Shown here piece after piece: positions 48,821 through 57,872 of a DNA stretch of 64,000 nt. The notes beneath the pieces are model-generated. The model did no database searches. It saw only the letters and a list, made by a program, of their open reading frames with translations, and was not told where the DNA came from. The stretch's first letter is position 1; each line of letters opens with the position of its first letter. A program made the position numbers and the translations under genes. The stretch spans positions 186,001 to 250,000 of the forward strand of contig JAHBVU010000002.1 of the NCBI GenBank assembly GCA_019637315.1, given 5' to 3'. This stretch comes from Gemmatimonadales bacterium. GTDB lineage: Bacteria; Gemmatimonadota; Gemmatimonadetes; Gemmatimonadales; GWC2-71-9.

Positions 48821-49773
48821 TTTCCGTCGCGCCGCGTCACCTCGACGTCAGCGTGCTGGTTCCGGCCAAGGACGAAGCCGAGAACCTTCCGGAGTTTCTA
48901 CGCCAGTGCAACGAAGCTCTTGGCGGTGCAGGCTTCAGCTTCGAGGTGGTGGTTGTCGACGACGGATCCCGCGATCGCACCGCCGCGGTGCTGGCTGAGC
49001 AGACGGCGCGGTACCAATGGCTTCGCGTAGTGACCCACCGACGGCAGCGTGGCATCGCGGACGCGTTGCGGAGTGGCTCGGAGGCGGCGCGCGGCGACAT
49101 CCTCGTGTTCTATCCCGCGGATCTTCAGTACCGTCCGGAGGATCTTCCGGCGCTGGTGCGCCCGATCCTGGACGACGAAGCCGACATGGTGACCGGCTCC
49201 AAGCAGGGCAAGTACGAAAAGGCCTTTGTCAGCGGCATTTACAACCGGCTCTGTCGCTGGCTGTTCGGGGTTAAGGTCGAGGACCTCAATTCGGTCAAAG
49301 CCTATCGCGCCGAGATCATGCGGATCGTTCCGATGCGGCCCGACTGGCATCGCTACATGGTCGTGATCGCGGCGGTCGAGGGCTATCGGCTGACCTCACG
49401 TCCGGTGCCGCTCTACCCGCGCACGGCCGGTGCATCAAAGTTTACCTGGACCCGCATTCCGGTCGGCGTGATCGATCTGCTTTCGGTCTGGTTCCAGCTG
49501 CGTTTCGGCCGCAAGCCCATGCTGTTCTTCGGCGTGGGTGGCGCTCTGCTGTTCCTGGTCGGGTTTCTTGGGGGCGTGGCTGCGCTGATACTCCGGTTCG
49601 GCTATGGCATCGGATTCCGCCCCCTGCTCAATCTGATCGAGACGATGGTCATCAGCGGTATCGTGCTCTTCGGCTTCGGTTTCGTGGCGGAGATGGTGGC
49701 GAGTTTCCGAGAGGAAACCCGTCAGTTGCTGGCCGCGCGCTCCGACGAGACATCCGATGGTCCGGGACGGTAG
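48817..49773 (+). CDS. Family 2 glycosyltransferase with C-terminal membrane helices
   Basis: A 318-residue GT2 of the polyprenyl-phosphate sugar transferase type (DPM1/GtrB-like). The GT-A fold is seen in VSVLVPAKDEAENLPEF, FEVVVVDDGSRDRT, FYPADLQYRPEDL and VTGSKQGKYEK. Two transmembrane helices follow at about 236-262 and 275-297. It probably loads a sugar onto undecaprenyl phosphate for export; the sugar is unknown. ATG 48817 overlaps rpoN by four bases, so the glycan genes continue the lpt-rpoN transcript. Confidence 0.87.
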   Translation: MISVAPRHLDVSVLVPAKDEAENLPEFLRQCNEALGGAGFSFEVVVVDDGSRDRTAAVLAEQTARYQWLRVVTHRRQRGIADALRSGSEAARGDILVFYPADLQYRPEDLPALVRPILDDEADMVTGSKQGKYEKAFVSGIYNRLCRWLFGVKVEDLNSVKAYRAEIMRIVPMRPDWHRYMVVIAAVEGYRLTSRPVPLYPRTAGASKFTWTRIPVGVIDLLSVWFQLRFGRKPMLFFGVGGALLFLVGFLGGVAALILRFGYGIGFRPLLNLIETMVISGIVLFGFGFVAEMVASFREETRQLLAARSDETSDGPGR

Positions 49774-49835
49774 ATCCAGCGTGTCCCGACCGGACCGGCG
49801 TCGGAGTCGATTCCGGTAACCGGAGTCGCCCACCC

Positions 49836-51008
49836 GTGAAGGTTCTCGTCGTCAGTCACAACTTTCCTCGCTTTGCCGGCGATCCGGCAGGCGCGTTTGT
49901 TGCGCGGCTTGCGGGAGCCCTCGGCCAGCGCGGTGTCGACGTTCGCGCCGTGGTGCCGCATGCGGCTGGGTTGGCCGAGGCTGATACGATCGAGGGCGTT
50001 CCGGTGCGCCGAGTCCGGTACGGTCCGGATCGGTGGGAGCGGGTGGCCTACACCGGTCAGTTGCATCGCAGCGCGTTTTCCAAGCCGGCGACGGCGCTCA
50101 TGCTGGTGCCGTTCTTACTGGCTCTGCGTCGGGCGGTCCGGCAGGAAGCGGCGCAGTTTCAGCCCGATCTCATCCATGCCCACTGGTGGTTCCCGGGAGG
50201 GTGGGCTGCTCTGGCGGCCGGTCGACCGGTCGTCGTTACCTGCCACGGAAGCGATGTCCGGCTTCTCGAGCATTCGCGATTGGCGCGCCTCCTCGGTCGA
50301 GGGGTGCTGAGGAAGGCCGCTGCGGTAACGGCCGTTTCGCAGTTCCTGCTCGACGGGGTGGCGGCGCAGTCCGGGCCGCTGCGTGAGACGCTCGTGACAC
50401 GGATGCCGATCGACCTGCCGGTATTCGAAGCTGGCAGGGCGGTGGCGAAGGCGGATCCGCCGATCGTTCTCTACGCCGGGAACCTGGTGCCGACCAAGGG
50501 GGTCGACACGCTGCTCGACGCCATCGGGATCCTGGTCGGTCGAGGCATCAGGGTACGGCTTCGGATTCTGGGGCAGGGCGGCGAGGAAGGGCGCCTCCGC
50601 GCGAGGGCTGAACAGTTGGGGCTCGGCTCGGTGGTCGAGTGGTCGCCATTTTTACCGCAGCAGGCGATGCCGGCCGAATATGGCCGGGCCTCCGTGACGG
50701 TGCTGCCGTCTCGAGGCGGAACCGAGGGGCTCGGCTTGACGCTGGTCGAGGCGCTCGCCGCCGGGTCGGCGGTGGTCGGCACGCGCTCGGGAGGGATTCC
50801 TGAAGTGGTGGAGGACGAGCTGACCGGGCGCCTGGTGCCTCCGGACCATCCTGGCGCCCTGGCCGATGCACTCGTGTCGTTGCTCAGCAATCCTGGGGAG
50901 CTGGCGCGGCTTACCGAGCAGGGCCAGCGGCGCGTGAGCCGCGAGTACGGTGTCGACGCTGCGGTGACCACGTTTCTGGAGCTGTTTCGACGTGTCGCGC
51001 CGGATTGA
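49836..51008 (+). CDS. Family 4 glycosyltransferase
   Basis: A 390-residue GT-B glycosyltransferase. The N-terminal half has VVSHNFPRFAGDPAGAFVARLA and IHAHWWFPGGWAAL. The C-terminal donor-binding half has YAGNLVPTKGVDTLLDAI, and the acidic motif is in the SRGGTEGLGLTLVEALAAGSAVVGTRSGGIPE segment (about 290-322). It is separated from the preceding gene by 62 bases, one of the few gaps in this cluster, and overlaps the FemAB-like gene by 17 bases. Donor and acceptor are unknown. Confidence 0.9.
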   Translation: MKVLVVSHNFPRFAGDPAGAFVARLAGALGQRGVDVRAVVPHAAGLAEADTIEGVPVRRVRYGPDRWERVAYTGQLHRSAFSKPATALMLVPFLLALRRAVRQEAAQFQPDLIHAHWWFPGGWAALAAGRPVVVTCHGSDVRLLEHSRLARLLGRGVLRKAAAVTAVSQFLLDGVAAQSGPLRETLVTRMPIDLPVFEAGRAVAKADPPIVLYAGNLVPTKGVDTLLDAIGILVGRGIRVRLRILGQGGEEGRLRARAEQLGLGSVVEWSPFLPQQAMPAEYGRASVTVLPSRGGTEGLGLTLVEALAAGSAVVGTRSGGIPEVVEDELTGRLVPPDHPGALADALVSLLSNPGELARLTEQGQRRVSREYGVDAAVTTFLELFRRVAPD

Positions 51009-52032
51009 GCGAACCGGGGCTCCGCCTGAGAGCTGGACTGCGCTCGCTCGGGTGGCGGGGAGCTTCTACCATGAACCCCTCTGGGTCGAAACGATTGCCC
51101 GGACCTTCAAGTTCCCGCTCGATTGTCTGACGGCGTTCGAGGGCGACCGACCGGTAGCCGCGCTGGCGCTGGCGTCGGTTCCCTCCCTGGGCGGGCGGCC
51201 GCACCTGGTGAGCTTCCCGTTCAGCTATGTCGCCGGCAGTATCGGTGATCCAGCCGCCGATGCCGACCTGGCCCGCTATGCGATCGCTCTCGCCGGGGAG
51301 CGTCGGGTCCGGTATCTCGAGATCAAACGACCGGGCGCGCCGGCCCTGGTCGAGCCGCTGGTTCGGGTGGCGCGCTATCATACCTTCGAAGTCCCTCTCG
51401 CTGGCGGATCCGATGCGGTGTGGACTACCCTTGACGGTGACAGCACGCGCCGAGGCATTCGAAAGGCACAGAAGACGGGGCTTCGGGTCGAACGGGTCGC
51501 CGACCGGGCCGGATGGGAGGCGATGGCGGCGTTCCAGGACGACACCGCGCGTCGCCATGGCCTTCCGGCACCACCCCGACATTTCTGGCGAGAGGGTGTC
51601 ACGGGTCTGGCAGCGCATGATTTGGCGCGGGCATACCTCGCGTTTGCCGATGGCACTCGGCCGGTTGCCGGCATCACGGTATGGACGGCACCGAGTCGCT
51701 GGATCTATGCCTTTGGTGGGGCAGACTCACGCTATCTGGATCGTCGGCCGAACCACCTGCTGCTCTGGACCGCGATGGCGGACGCGATGGCGGAGGGAAG
51801 CCAGGTCTTCGATCTCGGTCGTGCGGCACCGGAGCAGGAGGGGCTGGTAACCTTCAAACGCCGATGGGGCGGGCAACCGGTACCGCTGGCCTACGACTAC
51901 TGGCCAGCCCCGCGGGGTGTGCACCTGGCGCCGCGCAATCGCGGTCCGCTCCGGGTGGCGGCCCGGGTCTGGTCGGCTCTGCCGCTCGGGATCACCCGAC
52001 TCGGCTCATCGCTCTACCGCTACCTGGGGTAA
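50992..52032 (+). CDS. FemAB-like / GNAT-fold protein of a glycan cluster
   Basis: A 346-residue protein resembling the FemAB/GNAT (BioF2-like) proteins found in exopolysaccharide loci. Evidence: FYHEPLWVETIARTF near the start, VSFPFSYVAGSIGDP, a central block GDSTRRGIRKAQKTGLRVER, then AYLAFADGTRPVAGITVW and the acceptor region WIYAFGGADSRYLDRRPNHLLLW with LGRAAPEQEGLVTFKRRWG. No signal peptide or membrane segment. The likely role is amino-acyl or acyl transfer to a glycan or lipid; substrate unknown. The start is GTG 50992. Confidence 0.75.
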   Translation: MSRRIERTGAPPESWTALARVAGSFYHEPLWVETIARTFKFPLDCLTAFEGDRPVAALALASVPSLGGRPHLVSFPFSYVAGSIGDPAADADLARYAIALAGERRVRYLEIKRPGAPALVEPLVRVARYHTFEVPLAGGSDAVWTTLDGDSTRRGIRKAQKTGLRVERVADRAGWEAMAAFQDDTARRHGLPAPPRHFWREGVTGLAAHDLARAYLAFADGTRPVAGITVWTAPSRWIYAFGGADSRYLDRRPNHLLLWTAMADAMAEGSQVFDLGRAAPEQEGLVTFKRRWGGQPVPLAYDYWPAPRGVHLAPRNRGPLRVAARVWSALPLGITRLGSSLYRYLG

Positions 52033-52036
52033 GCTC

Positions 52037-52498
52037 ATGCTGCTCCGCAAAGTACGCCGCAAGTTTCTGAAGACCTGGGCCCGGCACACCATGCTGCCCG
52101 GCTGGCGGATCACACTGCTTCGATGGGCCGGGGTTCGGATCGGTCGTGATGCGTACATTGCTGACGACCTGATTATCGTTGAAGAGCTCTCGGGGCCTGG
52201 CCTCGTAACCGTCGGCGACCGTGCCAGTCTGGGTCCCCGGGTCACCATCGTGACATCCTCGCATCCCAATCGTTCTCGGATCGGGTATACGGCTCCGGTC
52301 GCGGCCGGCCCGGTCACCATCGAAGCCGACGCCTGGATTGGTACCGGAGCCGTTCTCCTTCCCAACGTCACGGTTGGTCGCGGGGCCATCGTGGCCGCCG
52401 GCGCCGTCGTGACCAGCGATGTTGCCTCGCTCGACATCGTTGGCGGTCAGCCTGCCCGCACCATCGGTACGGTACCCACCCCACCGGGATGGACATGA
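52037..52498 (+). CDS. Hexapeptide-repeat acyltransferase
   Basis: A 153-residue left-handed beta-helix acyltransferase of the LacA/WbbJ type, which acetylates sugars using acetyl-CoA. Hexapeptide repeats run from about 40 to 140: VTVGDRASLGPRVTIV, GPVTIEADAWIGTGAVLLPNVTVGRGAIVAAGAVVTSDV and the closing VGGQPARTIGTVP. The active-site His is probably in SSHPNRS. A short basic amphipathic N-terminus precedes the fold. It starts 4 bases after the FemAB-like stop. Confidence 0.87.
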   Translation: MLLRKVRRKFLKTWARHTMLPGWRITLLRWAGVRIGRDAYIADDLIIVEELSGPGLVTVGDRASLGPRVTIVTSSHPNRSRIGYTAPVAAGPVTIEADAWIGTGAVLLPNVTVGRGAIVAAGAVVTSDVASLDIVGGQPARTIGTVPTPPGWT

Positions 52499-53865
52499 CC
52501 GTCCTGGCCGTGACCGACGGGCTGTCGCCCCTCGACTGCTACGCCATGGATGTGCTGCTCGACCTCAGTCGGTTGCCGCGTACTGATCGCATGCTCGACA
52601 ACACCACGGTCGTCACCGCGGGACCGCCGGGTGCGACCGGGATCGGTCTGGCAGATGGACGAGTTGTGATCGGCGGTGTGGTGCTGAGCGAGACAGCCTC
52701 GCTGCTGACTCTTGCTGCGGAGCGGACTGGTTCGGTGCGAGACGCCCGAGGACGCGTCCCGGCGGCTTTCAACGCCATGGTCACGTCCGGTCGAAGTCTC
52801 GAGCCGGTGCTTCAGCACCACGCCGCCGCGCTGCGCGACGCCGTCGCACAAGCGAGAGGCGGCATGCCAACGCTGCTTGCACCGTGGCCAGGTGGTGCCA
52901 GGTGGGCAGTGGCCCTGACGCACGACCTCGACCTGGTGCGCTGGTGGGGGCTGGGCTACGCGGCCCGCAGCCTGGAACTGCTCCGCCGCGGCGAGTGGCG
53001 TCGCTGGAGGCGAGCCACAGGTGCTGCTCTCGGTGCCATCGGCGGCCGACCGGTGTTTGCCGCCATCGAGCGACTGCTGCAGGTGGAGGCGGAGTTGGGT
53101 ATCGCGTCGACCTGGTTCGTGATGGCAGGGTCTCCCACGTTTCGCAGCGTATTGGCTGGCGACGTGACCTATCCGATCGGATCCGCACAGGCCATCCTGG
53201 AGCGGATTCGAGACAGCGGCCACGAGATCGGTCTTCACGGCAGCTTCGCAACCGCGGGGTCCGTCGAGGTGATGCGTGACGAGCGGGATCGGCTGAGCCA
53301 GGCCGTCGAGGCCCCGGTTCAGGCCTCCCGTCAGCACTTCCTTCGGATGACCCCCCTGGCGACGCAGCGACAGGCAGCCTCCCTCGGCTTTTCGGTCGAC
53401 TCGACCATCGGCTACTATGATCGGCCCGGTCTGAGGCTCGGGGTTGCCGACCTGGTACCCCTTGCCGATGAAGCCGGTGCGCCGCTCGGGATCGCCGAGG
53501 CGCCGCTGGTATGGATGGATCGCGCCAGCAGCAAGTACCGCGGGGTCGAGTCGCCAGCTGCATGGGTCGACGAGGCGCTGGCATCGGCGAGGGTGGTCGA
53601 GTCGGTGGAGGGACTCTGGGTCGGGCTTTGGCATCCGAACCTGGCGGCGCCCCTGGGGTTCCCGGACGCGGAGCCGGCCTTTGCGGACCTGGTGGCTCGA
53701 CTGGCAGCTCGTACGCCGTGGTTTGCGACGGTCAGCCAGGTTGCTGCCTGGCGGGACCGCCGCCGTCGCTTGCGGGTTCACGGGTTCGAACCCGACGGGC
53801 GGCCAATCCTGGCGGACCCGGCAGGGGTCCGAGTCGATGGTTTCCTGGAGGCTCGTGCGGCATGA
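52495..53865 (+). CDS. Polysaccharide deacetylase-like protein
   Basis: A 456-residue protein with a NodB-like barrel. Metal and active-site residues can be seen in VALTHDLDLVRWW (Asp-Asp pair region), GHEIGLHGSFATAG (His/His motif) and VGLWHPNL. The N-terminal 120 residues form an extra domain, as in the DUF7033-type deacetylases of secreted-glycan loci. There is no signal peptide, so it may act in the cytoplasm. I chose ATG 52495, which overlaps the previous stop (ATGA); ATG 52489 is also in frame. Whether it deacetylates or is a divergent relative cannot be proven by eye. Confidence 0.77.
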   Translation: MTVLAVTDGLSPLDCYAMDVLLDLSRLPRTDRMLDNTTVVTAGPPGATGIGLADGRVVIGGVVLSETASLLTLAAERTGSVRDARGRVPAAFNAMVTSGRSLEPVLQHHAAALRDAVAQARGGMPTLLAPWPGGARWAVALTHDLDLVRWWGLGYAARSLELLRRGEWRRWRRATGAALGAIGGRPVFAAIERLLQVEAELGIASTWFVMAGSPTFRSVLAGDVTYPIGSAQAILERIRDSGHEIGLHGSFATAGSVEVMRDERDRLSQAVEAPVQASRQHFLRMTPLATQRQAASLGFSVDSTIGYYDRPGLRLGVADLVPLADEAGAPLGIAEAPLVWMDRASSKYRGVESPAAWVDEALASARVVESVEGLWVGLWHPNLAAPLGFPDAEPAFADLVARLAARTPWFATVSQVAAWRDRRRRLRVHGFEPDGRPILADPAGVRVDGFLEARAA

Positions 53866-54797
53866 CATCGCCGGCGCCCCCTGGAGTTCGGCCGCCTCGG
53901 GTCTGGTTGCGGTACCTCCGCGCCGGGATCGGCATCCTGGTGCTGTACTTCGTCGGGCGGCATTTGCTCCGCAACTGGGAGCAGTTCCGCGCGATCGAGC
54001 TGTCGTGGCAGCTCCGACCGGTGCCGCTGGTTGCCGCAGTGTTGGTCATCGTGGCGACCTACGGGCTGCTGGTTGAAGCCTGGCGACAGCTGGCGGCCGC
54101 ATGGGGCTGGCGCATGACCTGGCGTCAGGCGGCACGGGTCTGGATCATCGCGAGCATGGGAAAGTACCTGCCCGGTAAGGTCTGGACGGTGGCGGGAGTG
54201 GCGTCCTTTGCGCAGGAAGCAGGGGTCTCGGTTTGGGCCGCGACCGGCTCTGCGCTGGTCAACCAGGTCCTGTCGCTCGCGGCCGGTGCCGCTGTGGCGG
54301 CGCTGACGGGATTCAGTGTTGCTCCCGATGGCATCTTTCGGGTTCTGGTCTGGGTCAGCTTTGTCGGAGGTCTAATCGGTCTGCTGTTTCTGATCTCGCC
54401 TCGGGTGCTCAGTCGGATCATGGCTGCGGCGACGGGCGGGCAGGTCGCGCTGCCAATCCGTCGAGGTCCGGTGCTCTTTGCCGCCGCGATTCATGCGGTC
54501 TCATGGGCAGGGTACGGCGTGGCGCTGCTGCTCGTCCTGGCGGGAACGCTTCCCGAGGTTCAGCTTGGTCTCCGCGAGGCCATTGCGGGATTCACGATCT
54601 CCTATATCGTTGGCTTCCTGGCACTCCTGGCTCCGGGAGGGTTAGGGGTGCGAGAGGGTACCATGGTCATACTGCTGCAGGGGCCGATCGGTGCGGCACC
54701 CGCAGTTGCCCTTGCCGCGGCTTCGCGGCTCGTCATGACGGTGGCAGACATTGTGGCGGTAGCCCCATTTCTTGTTGCCGGGAGAAAACCTAAGTGA
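53862..54797 (+). CDS. Lysylphosphatidylglycerol synthase TM-region (MprF flippase-like) protein
   Basis: An integral membrane protein of 311 residues and about seven or eight helices, resembling the flippase half of MprF (LPG_synthase_TM family) without the transferase domain. The family hallmark WIIASMGKYLPGKVWTVAG (about 88-106) and the C-terminal AGFTISYIVGFLALLAPGGLGVREG (about 246-270) are clear. Likely role: moving a lipid or lipid-linked intermediate across the membrane. ATG 53862 overlaps the deacetylase-like gene. Confidence 0.82.
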   Translation: MTSPAPPGVRPPRVWLRYLRAGIGILVLYFVGRHLLRNWEQFRAIELSWQLRPVPLVAAVLVIVATYGLLVEAWRQLAAAWGWRMTWRQAARVWIIASMGKYLPGKVWTVAGVASFAQEAGVSVWAATGSALVNQVLSLAAGAAVAALTGFSVAPDGIFRVLVWVSFVGGLIGLLFLISPRVLSRIMAAATGGQVALPIRRGPVLFAAAIHAVSWAGYGVALLLVLAGTLPEVQLGLREAIAGFTISYIVGFLALLAPGGLGVREGTMVILLQGPIGAAPAVALAAASRLVMTVADIVAVAPFLVAGRKPK

Positions 54798-57160
54798 CCG
54801 ATAGCCCATCGCCAGACTTCGAGCCCCGGCGACCGACGCTCGTGGCTGCTGCCGTGTTCGTTGTGGCGGCGCTGACCCTCTGTTGGCCAATGCTTCGGGG
54901 CGATTTCCTGATTGGGCAGTACTCGGACATGTATGAGGCAGGGTACAGCTTTCGGATCTTTGCCGCCAACTACTTCCGGGAGTACGGCTCGATTCCGCTG
55001 TGGAATCCGTATCTCATGGGAGGCGTGCCGTTCGTCGGAGCCGGCGGTGGCGACATCTTCTACCCGACGGCCTGGCTGCGCTGGATCTTGCCGACCGATG
55101 TCGCGATCAACCTCGGCTTTGCGGCCCACATCGTTCTGGCGGGTGCGGCCGTTTTCGCGTTGCTGCGGGCCTTGCGGGTCAGTTGGGCCGGAGCGTTGAT
55201 CGGCGGACTCGCGTTTCAAATGACGGGAATCGTTCTCTCGCAGGTGCACCCGGGCCACGACGGCAAGCTGTTCGTCTCCGCGTTGGCGCCCATCCTGTTC
55301 CTGGCCATCGTGCGCGCCGTGCGCGACAATTCGTTTGCAGGGTACGGGACCATCGCGCTGACGGTGGGTCTCTCGCTGCATGGTCATCCACAGATGGCCT
55401 ACTACCTCCTCGTAGCCGGCCTGATCTGGGGCCTCTTCTGGGTCTTCGGACCGGAAGGGCCCAGAACCGCTGCCCTCCGCGGACGCGTGATCCTGGCAAG
55501 TGTTGCCGTCGTCCTCCTGGGAATTGGCCTCTACGCCATCTACGGCATGCCGATGTCTGCGCATGTAGCGTATAGTCCCCGCGTCGAGGGGACCGCCAAC
55601 TCCGGCTGGGCGTGGGCGACGTCGTTCGCCTTGCCCCTTAGCGAGCTGCCCGGCCTGCTGCTGCCGATGATTGACGGTGGCGTGTCGCCCAACTACTTCG
55701 GCCGGAATGGTCTCAAGCTGCATACCGAGTACCTTGGGCCCGTCGCGATCATCCTTGCCGTGCTTGGCGCGGGCGGCGCCGAACGAAGGCGAGTCCGACT
55801 CGCGCTGGGGGGCATTGCCGGGTTGTTTCTCTTGGTTAGTCTCGGTGGGGACACGCCGTTCTTTCGGCTCTGGTACGCGGTCATGCCAATGTCGGCAACG
55901 CTTCGGGCGCCCGGCATGGCATTCTTTCTGGTCGCGATGCCGATTGCGGTCTTAGCCGGGTTCGGCGCTGAGCGGCTTTTTCGCCGCGAGATCTCGATTC
56001 CACGTCTTGCCGTCTTCGCCGGGCTGATCGCCTTGTTAGCGCTGCTCGGCTTGATCGGCTTCCTACAAATGGTGGTCGAAGATTGGGCACGGGGGACAGG
56101 CTACCAGGGCGTCGCGGAAATGGCCATTGGCAACGCAGGCGTCCTTCGCACCGACAGCCTTCGTTTGCTGGTCGTCACACTAGTAGCCGCTGGCCTGATC
56201 TGGGCGGTTACACGCGATCGGATTCGCGGAGTGGCGGCGGTTGCCGCGATCGGCGCCGTACTTTGGGCGGACCTTTGGATCGTCGGCAGGCACTCGTTCG
56301 TCTATTCGCCTGGGGCCAAGGTGACCTACGCCTCCGATCCGATCATGCAGCATCTGGAGCAGGTCAAACCGCCGTACCGCGTCTATGGGCCTGTAACGCA
56401 GTATAGCGGCCTCAATCCATATCCGAAGAGCTGGCTGATGACCGCGAACATTCCGGTCCTCTTTGGCTATCACGGCAATGAGATTCGATACTTCAATGAC
56501 CTGCTCGGCGGGAAGATCGCCCAGAACCAGCTGAACCCAGCCATGTGGGATCTTTTCGCTGTCCGCTACTTCGTTGTCAAAGAACCCCAGCAGATTCCCG
56601 GGTTCCGCCAGGTACTCGGACCGGTTCAGACCCACCATGGTCCTGGATATCTATTCGAGTCGGAGGATCCACCGCCGTATGCCCGGGTCATTGCCGGGGC
56701 GATCAAGGTTCCGGACGACGCCATCGTCGAGTCAGTTACGGATCAACGTTTTCCAATCGATCGGGTCCTGATCTACCCGGATACGGCCAGCGTCACGCTG
56801 CGGGACCTGGGCAATCAGGTGCCGGAACCCTCGGCCCGTCGCGCAGACGTTACCGAGTGGCGGCCGGGACGGATGCGTGTCGCCATCAGCGGGGAGGCAA
56901 CGCAGGATGAGTATCTGCTGGTCTCGGAGAACTGGTACCCCGACTGGAAAGCCACCATCGATGGGAAACCTGCTGCCGTTCTTCGCGCCAACAATACCTT
57001 GCTCAGCGTTGTGCTCCCCGCCAGCGCCAGGGACGTCGTCTTCGAGTACGACTCGCGCAGCTATCGGCGTGGGCGGGCCGTCAGCCTGATCTCTCTGCTT
57101 GGCGTGGTGGGCATCTTCGCCGGCGCGGTCGTCAGGCGGAGGAAGGCACGCGATGGCTGA
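54794..57160 (+). CDS. YfhO-like multi-pass membrane protein
   Basis: A 788-residue membrane protein with about 12-13 helices and a C-terminal extracytoplasmic beta domain (about 630-755), then a last helix and basic tail. The N-terminus resembles YfhO and GT-C enzymes: FREYGSIPLWNPYLMGGVPFVGAGGGDIFYP (about 57-87), with acidic residues in GQYSDMYE. The end has DEYLLVSENWYPDWKATIDGKP, typical of YfhO. Known relatives take part in glycosylation of teichoic acid or lipids in Gram-positives. GC content is slightly lower here than in the neighbours. GTG 54794 overlaps the flippase-like gene. Confidence 0.83.
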   Translation: MTDSPSPDFEPRRPTLVAAAVFVVAALTLCWPMLRGDFLIGQYSDMYEAGYSFRIFAANYFREYGSIPLWNPYLMGGVPFVGAGGGDIFYPTAWLRWILPTDVAINLGFAAHIVLAGAAVFALLRALRVSWAGALIGGLAFQMTGIVLSQVHPGHDGKLFVSALAPILFLAIVRAVRDNSFAGYGTIALTVGLSLHGHPQMAYYLLVAGLIWGLFWVFGPEGPRTAALRGRVILASVAVVLLGIGLYAIYGMPMSAHVAYSPRVEGTANSGWAWATSFALPLSELPGLLLPMIDGGVSPNYFGRNGLKLHTEYLGPVAIILAVLGAGGAERRRVRLALGGIAGLFLLVSLGGDTPFFRLWYAVMPMSATLRAPGMAFFLVAMPIAVLAGFGAERLFRREISIPRLAVFAGLIALLALLGLIGFLQMVVEDWARGTGYQGVAEMAIGNAGVLRTDSLRLLVVTLVAAGLIWAVTRDRIRGVAAVAAIGAVLWADLWIVGRHSFVYSPGAKVTYASDPIMQHLEQVKPPYRVYGPVTQYSGLNPYPKSWLMTANIPVLFGYHGNEIRYFNDLLGGKIAQNQLNPAMWDLFAVRYFVVKEPQQIPGFRQVLGPVQTHHGPGYLFESEDPPPYARVIAGAIKVPDDAIVESVTDQRFPIDRVLIYPDTASVTLRDLGNQVPEPSARRADVTEWRPGRMRVAISGEATQDEYLLVSENWYPDWKATIDGKPAAVLRANNTLLSVVLPASARDVVFEYDSRSYRRGRAVSLISLLGVVGIFAGAVVRRRKARDG

Positions 57161-57872
57161 GCGATACCTCGTCATTCTGCCGACCTACAACGAGAGCCTG
57201 AACCTGCCTCAGATCGTACCTGCGATTCTGGATCAGGACCCGCGGCTCGAGGTGCTCGTCGTCGACGACAGTTCGCCCGATGGAACCGGTGAGCTGGCAG
57301 ATCAGCTGGTGGCGGCTTTTGCCCGTGTCCACGTGCTGCACCGCAGCGCCAAAGAAGGTCTCGGCAAAGCCTACCTGGCGGGCTTCGCCTGGGGACTCGA
57401 ACGGGGCTACGACCGGCTCCTCGAAATGGACGCCGATTTTTCCCACGACCCCAAGTTTCTGCCGCAGCTGCTTGCGGCCGCCGACGAGTCCGATCTTGTG
57501 ATCGGCTCGCGCTATAAGAGCGGCGTTAATGTGATCAACTGGCCGATGTCACGATTGGTGCTCTCGTACGGCGCCAATATCTATGTGCGGTGGGTTACCG
57601 GCCTTCCGCTGACCGACGCCACCGGCGGCTTCAAGTGCTTTCGCCGGGAAGTTCTCGCCGCCTTGCCGCTCGATCGGGTTCGATCCAATGGCTACGCATT
57701 TCAGATCGAGATGAGTTTTCGCGCCTGGCGCAAAGGGTTTCGCTTGACTGAGATTCCCATCGTCTTTACGGATCGGGTCGAGGGCAGCAGCAAGATGAGC
57801 AAGGCGATCGTTCGCGAGGCGGTATGGATGGTATGGTGGCTCTGGATTGCCGATCGACTGGGGCGCCTGTGA
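57153..57872 (+). CDS. Dolichol-phosphate mannosyltransferase-like polyprenol GT2
   Basis: A 239-residue GT2 of the DPM1 type without membrane helices. VILPTYNESLNLPQIVPAIL, VLVVDDSSPDGT, LLEMDADFSHDPKFLP, VIGSRYKSGV and GGFKCFRREVL are diagnostic. It transfers a hexose from an NDP-sugar to a polyprenyl phosphate; the adjacent YfhO-like protein may use that lipid-sugar as donor, as in known GT2/GT-C pairs (inference). ATG 57153 overlaps YfhO by 8 bases and the stop overlaps dapF. Confidence 0.9.
   Translation: MAERYLVILPTYNESLNLPQIVPAILDQDPRLEVLVVDDSSPDGTGELADQLVAAFARVHVLHRSAKEGLGKAYLAGFAWGLERGYDRLLEMDADFSHDPKFLPQLLAAADESDLVIGSRYKSGVNVINWPMSRLVLSYGANIYVRWVTGLPLTDATGGFKCFRREVLAALPLDRVRSNGYAFQIEMSFRAWRKGFRLTEIPIVFTDRVEGSSKMSKAIVREAVWMVWWLWIADRLGRL

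Noticed and set aside
52447-53868. Minus-strand frame of 473 codons over the deacetylase-like gene
   Set aside because: Low-complexity shadow without ribosome site or motifs; the plus-strand gene has NodB-like motifs and ATGA coupling to both neighbours.
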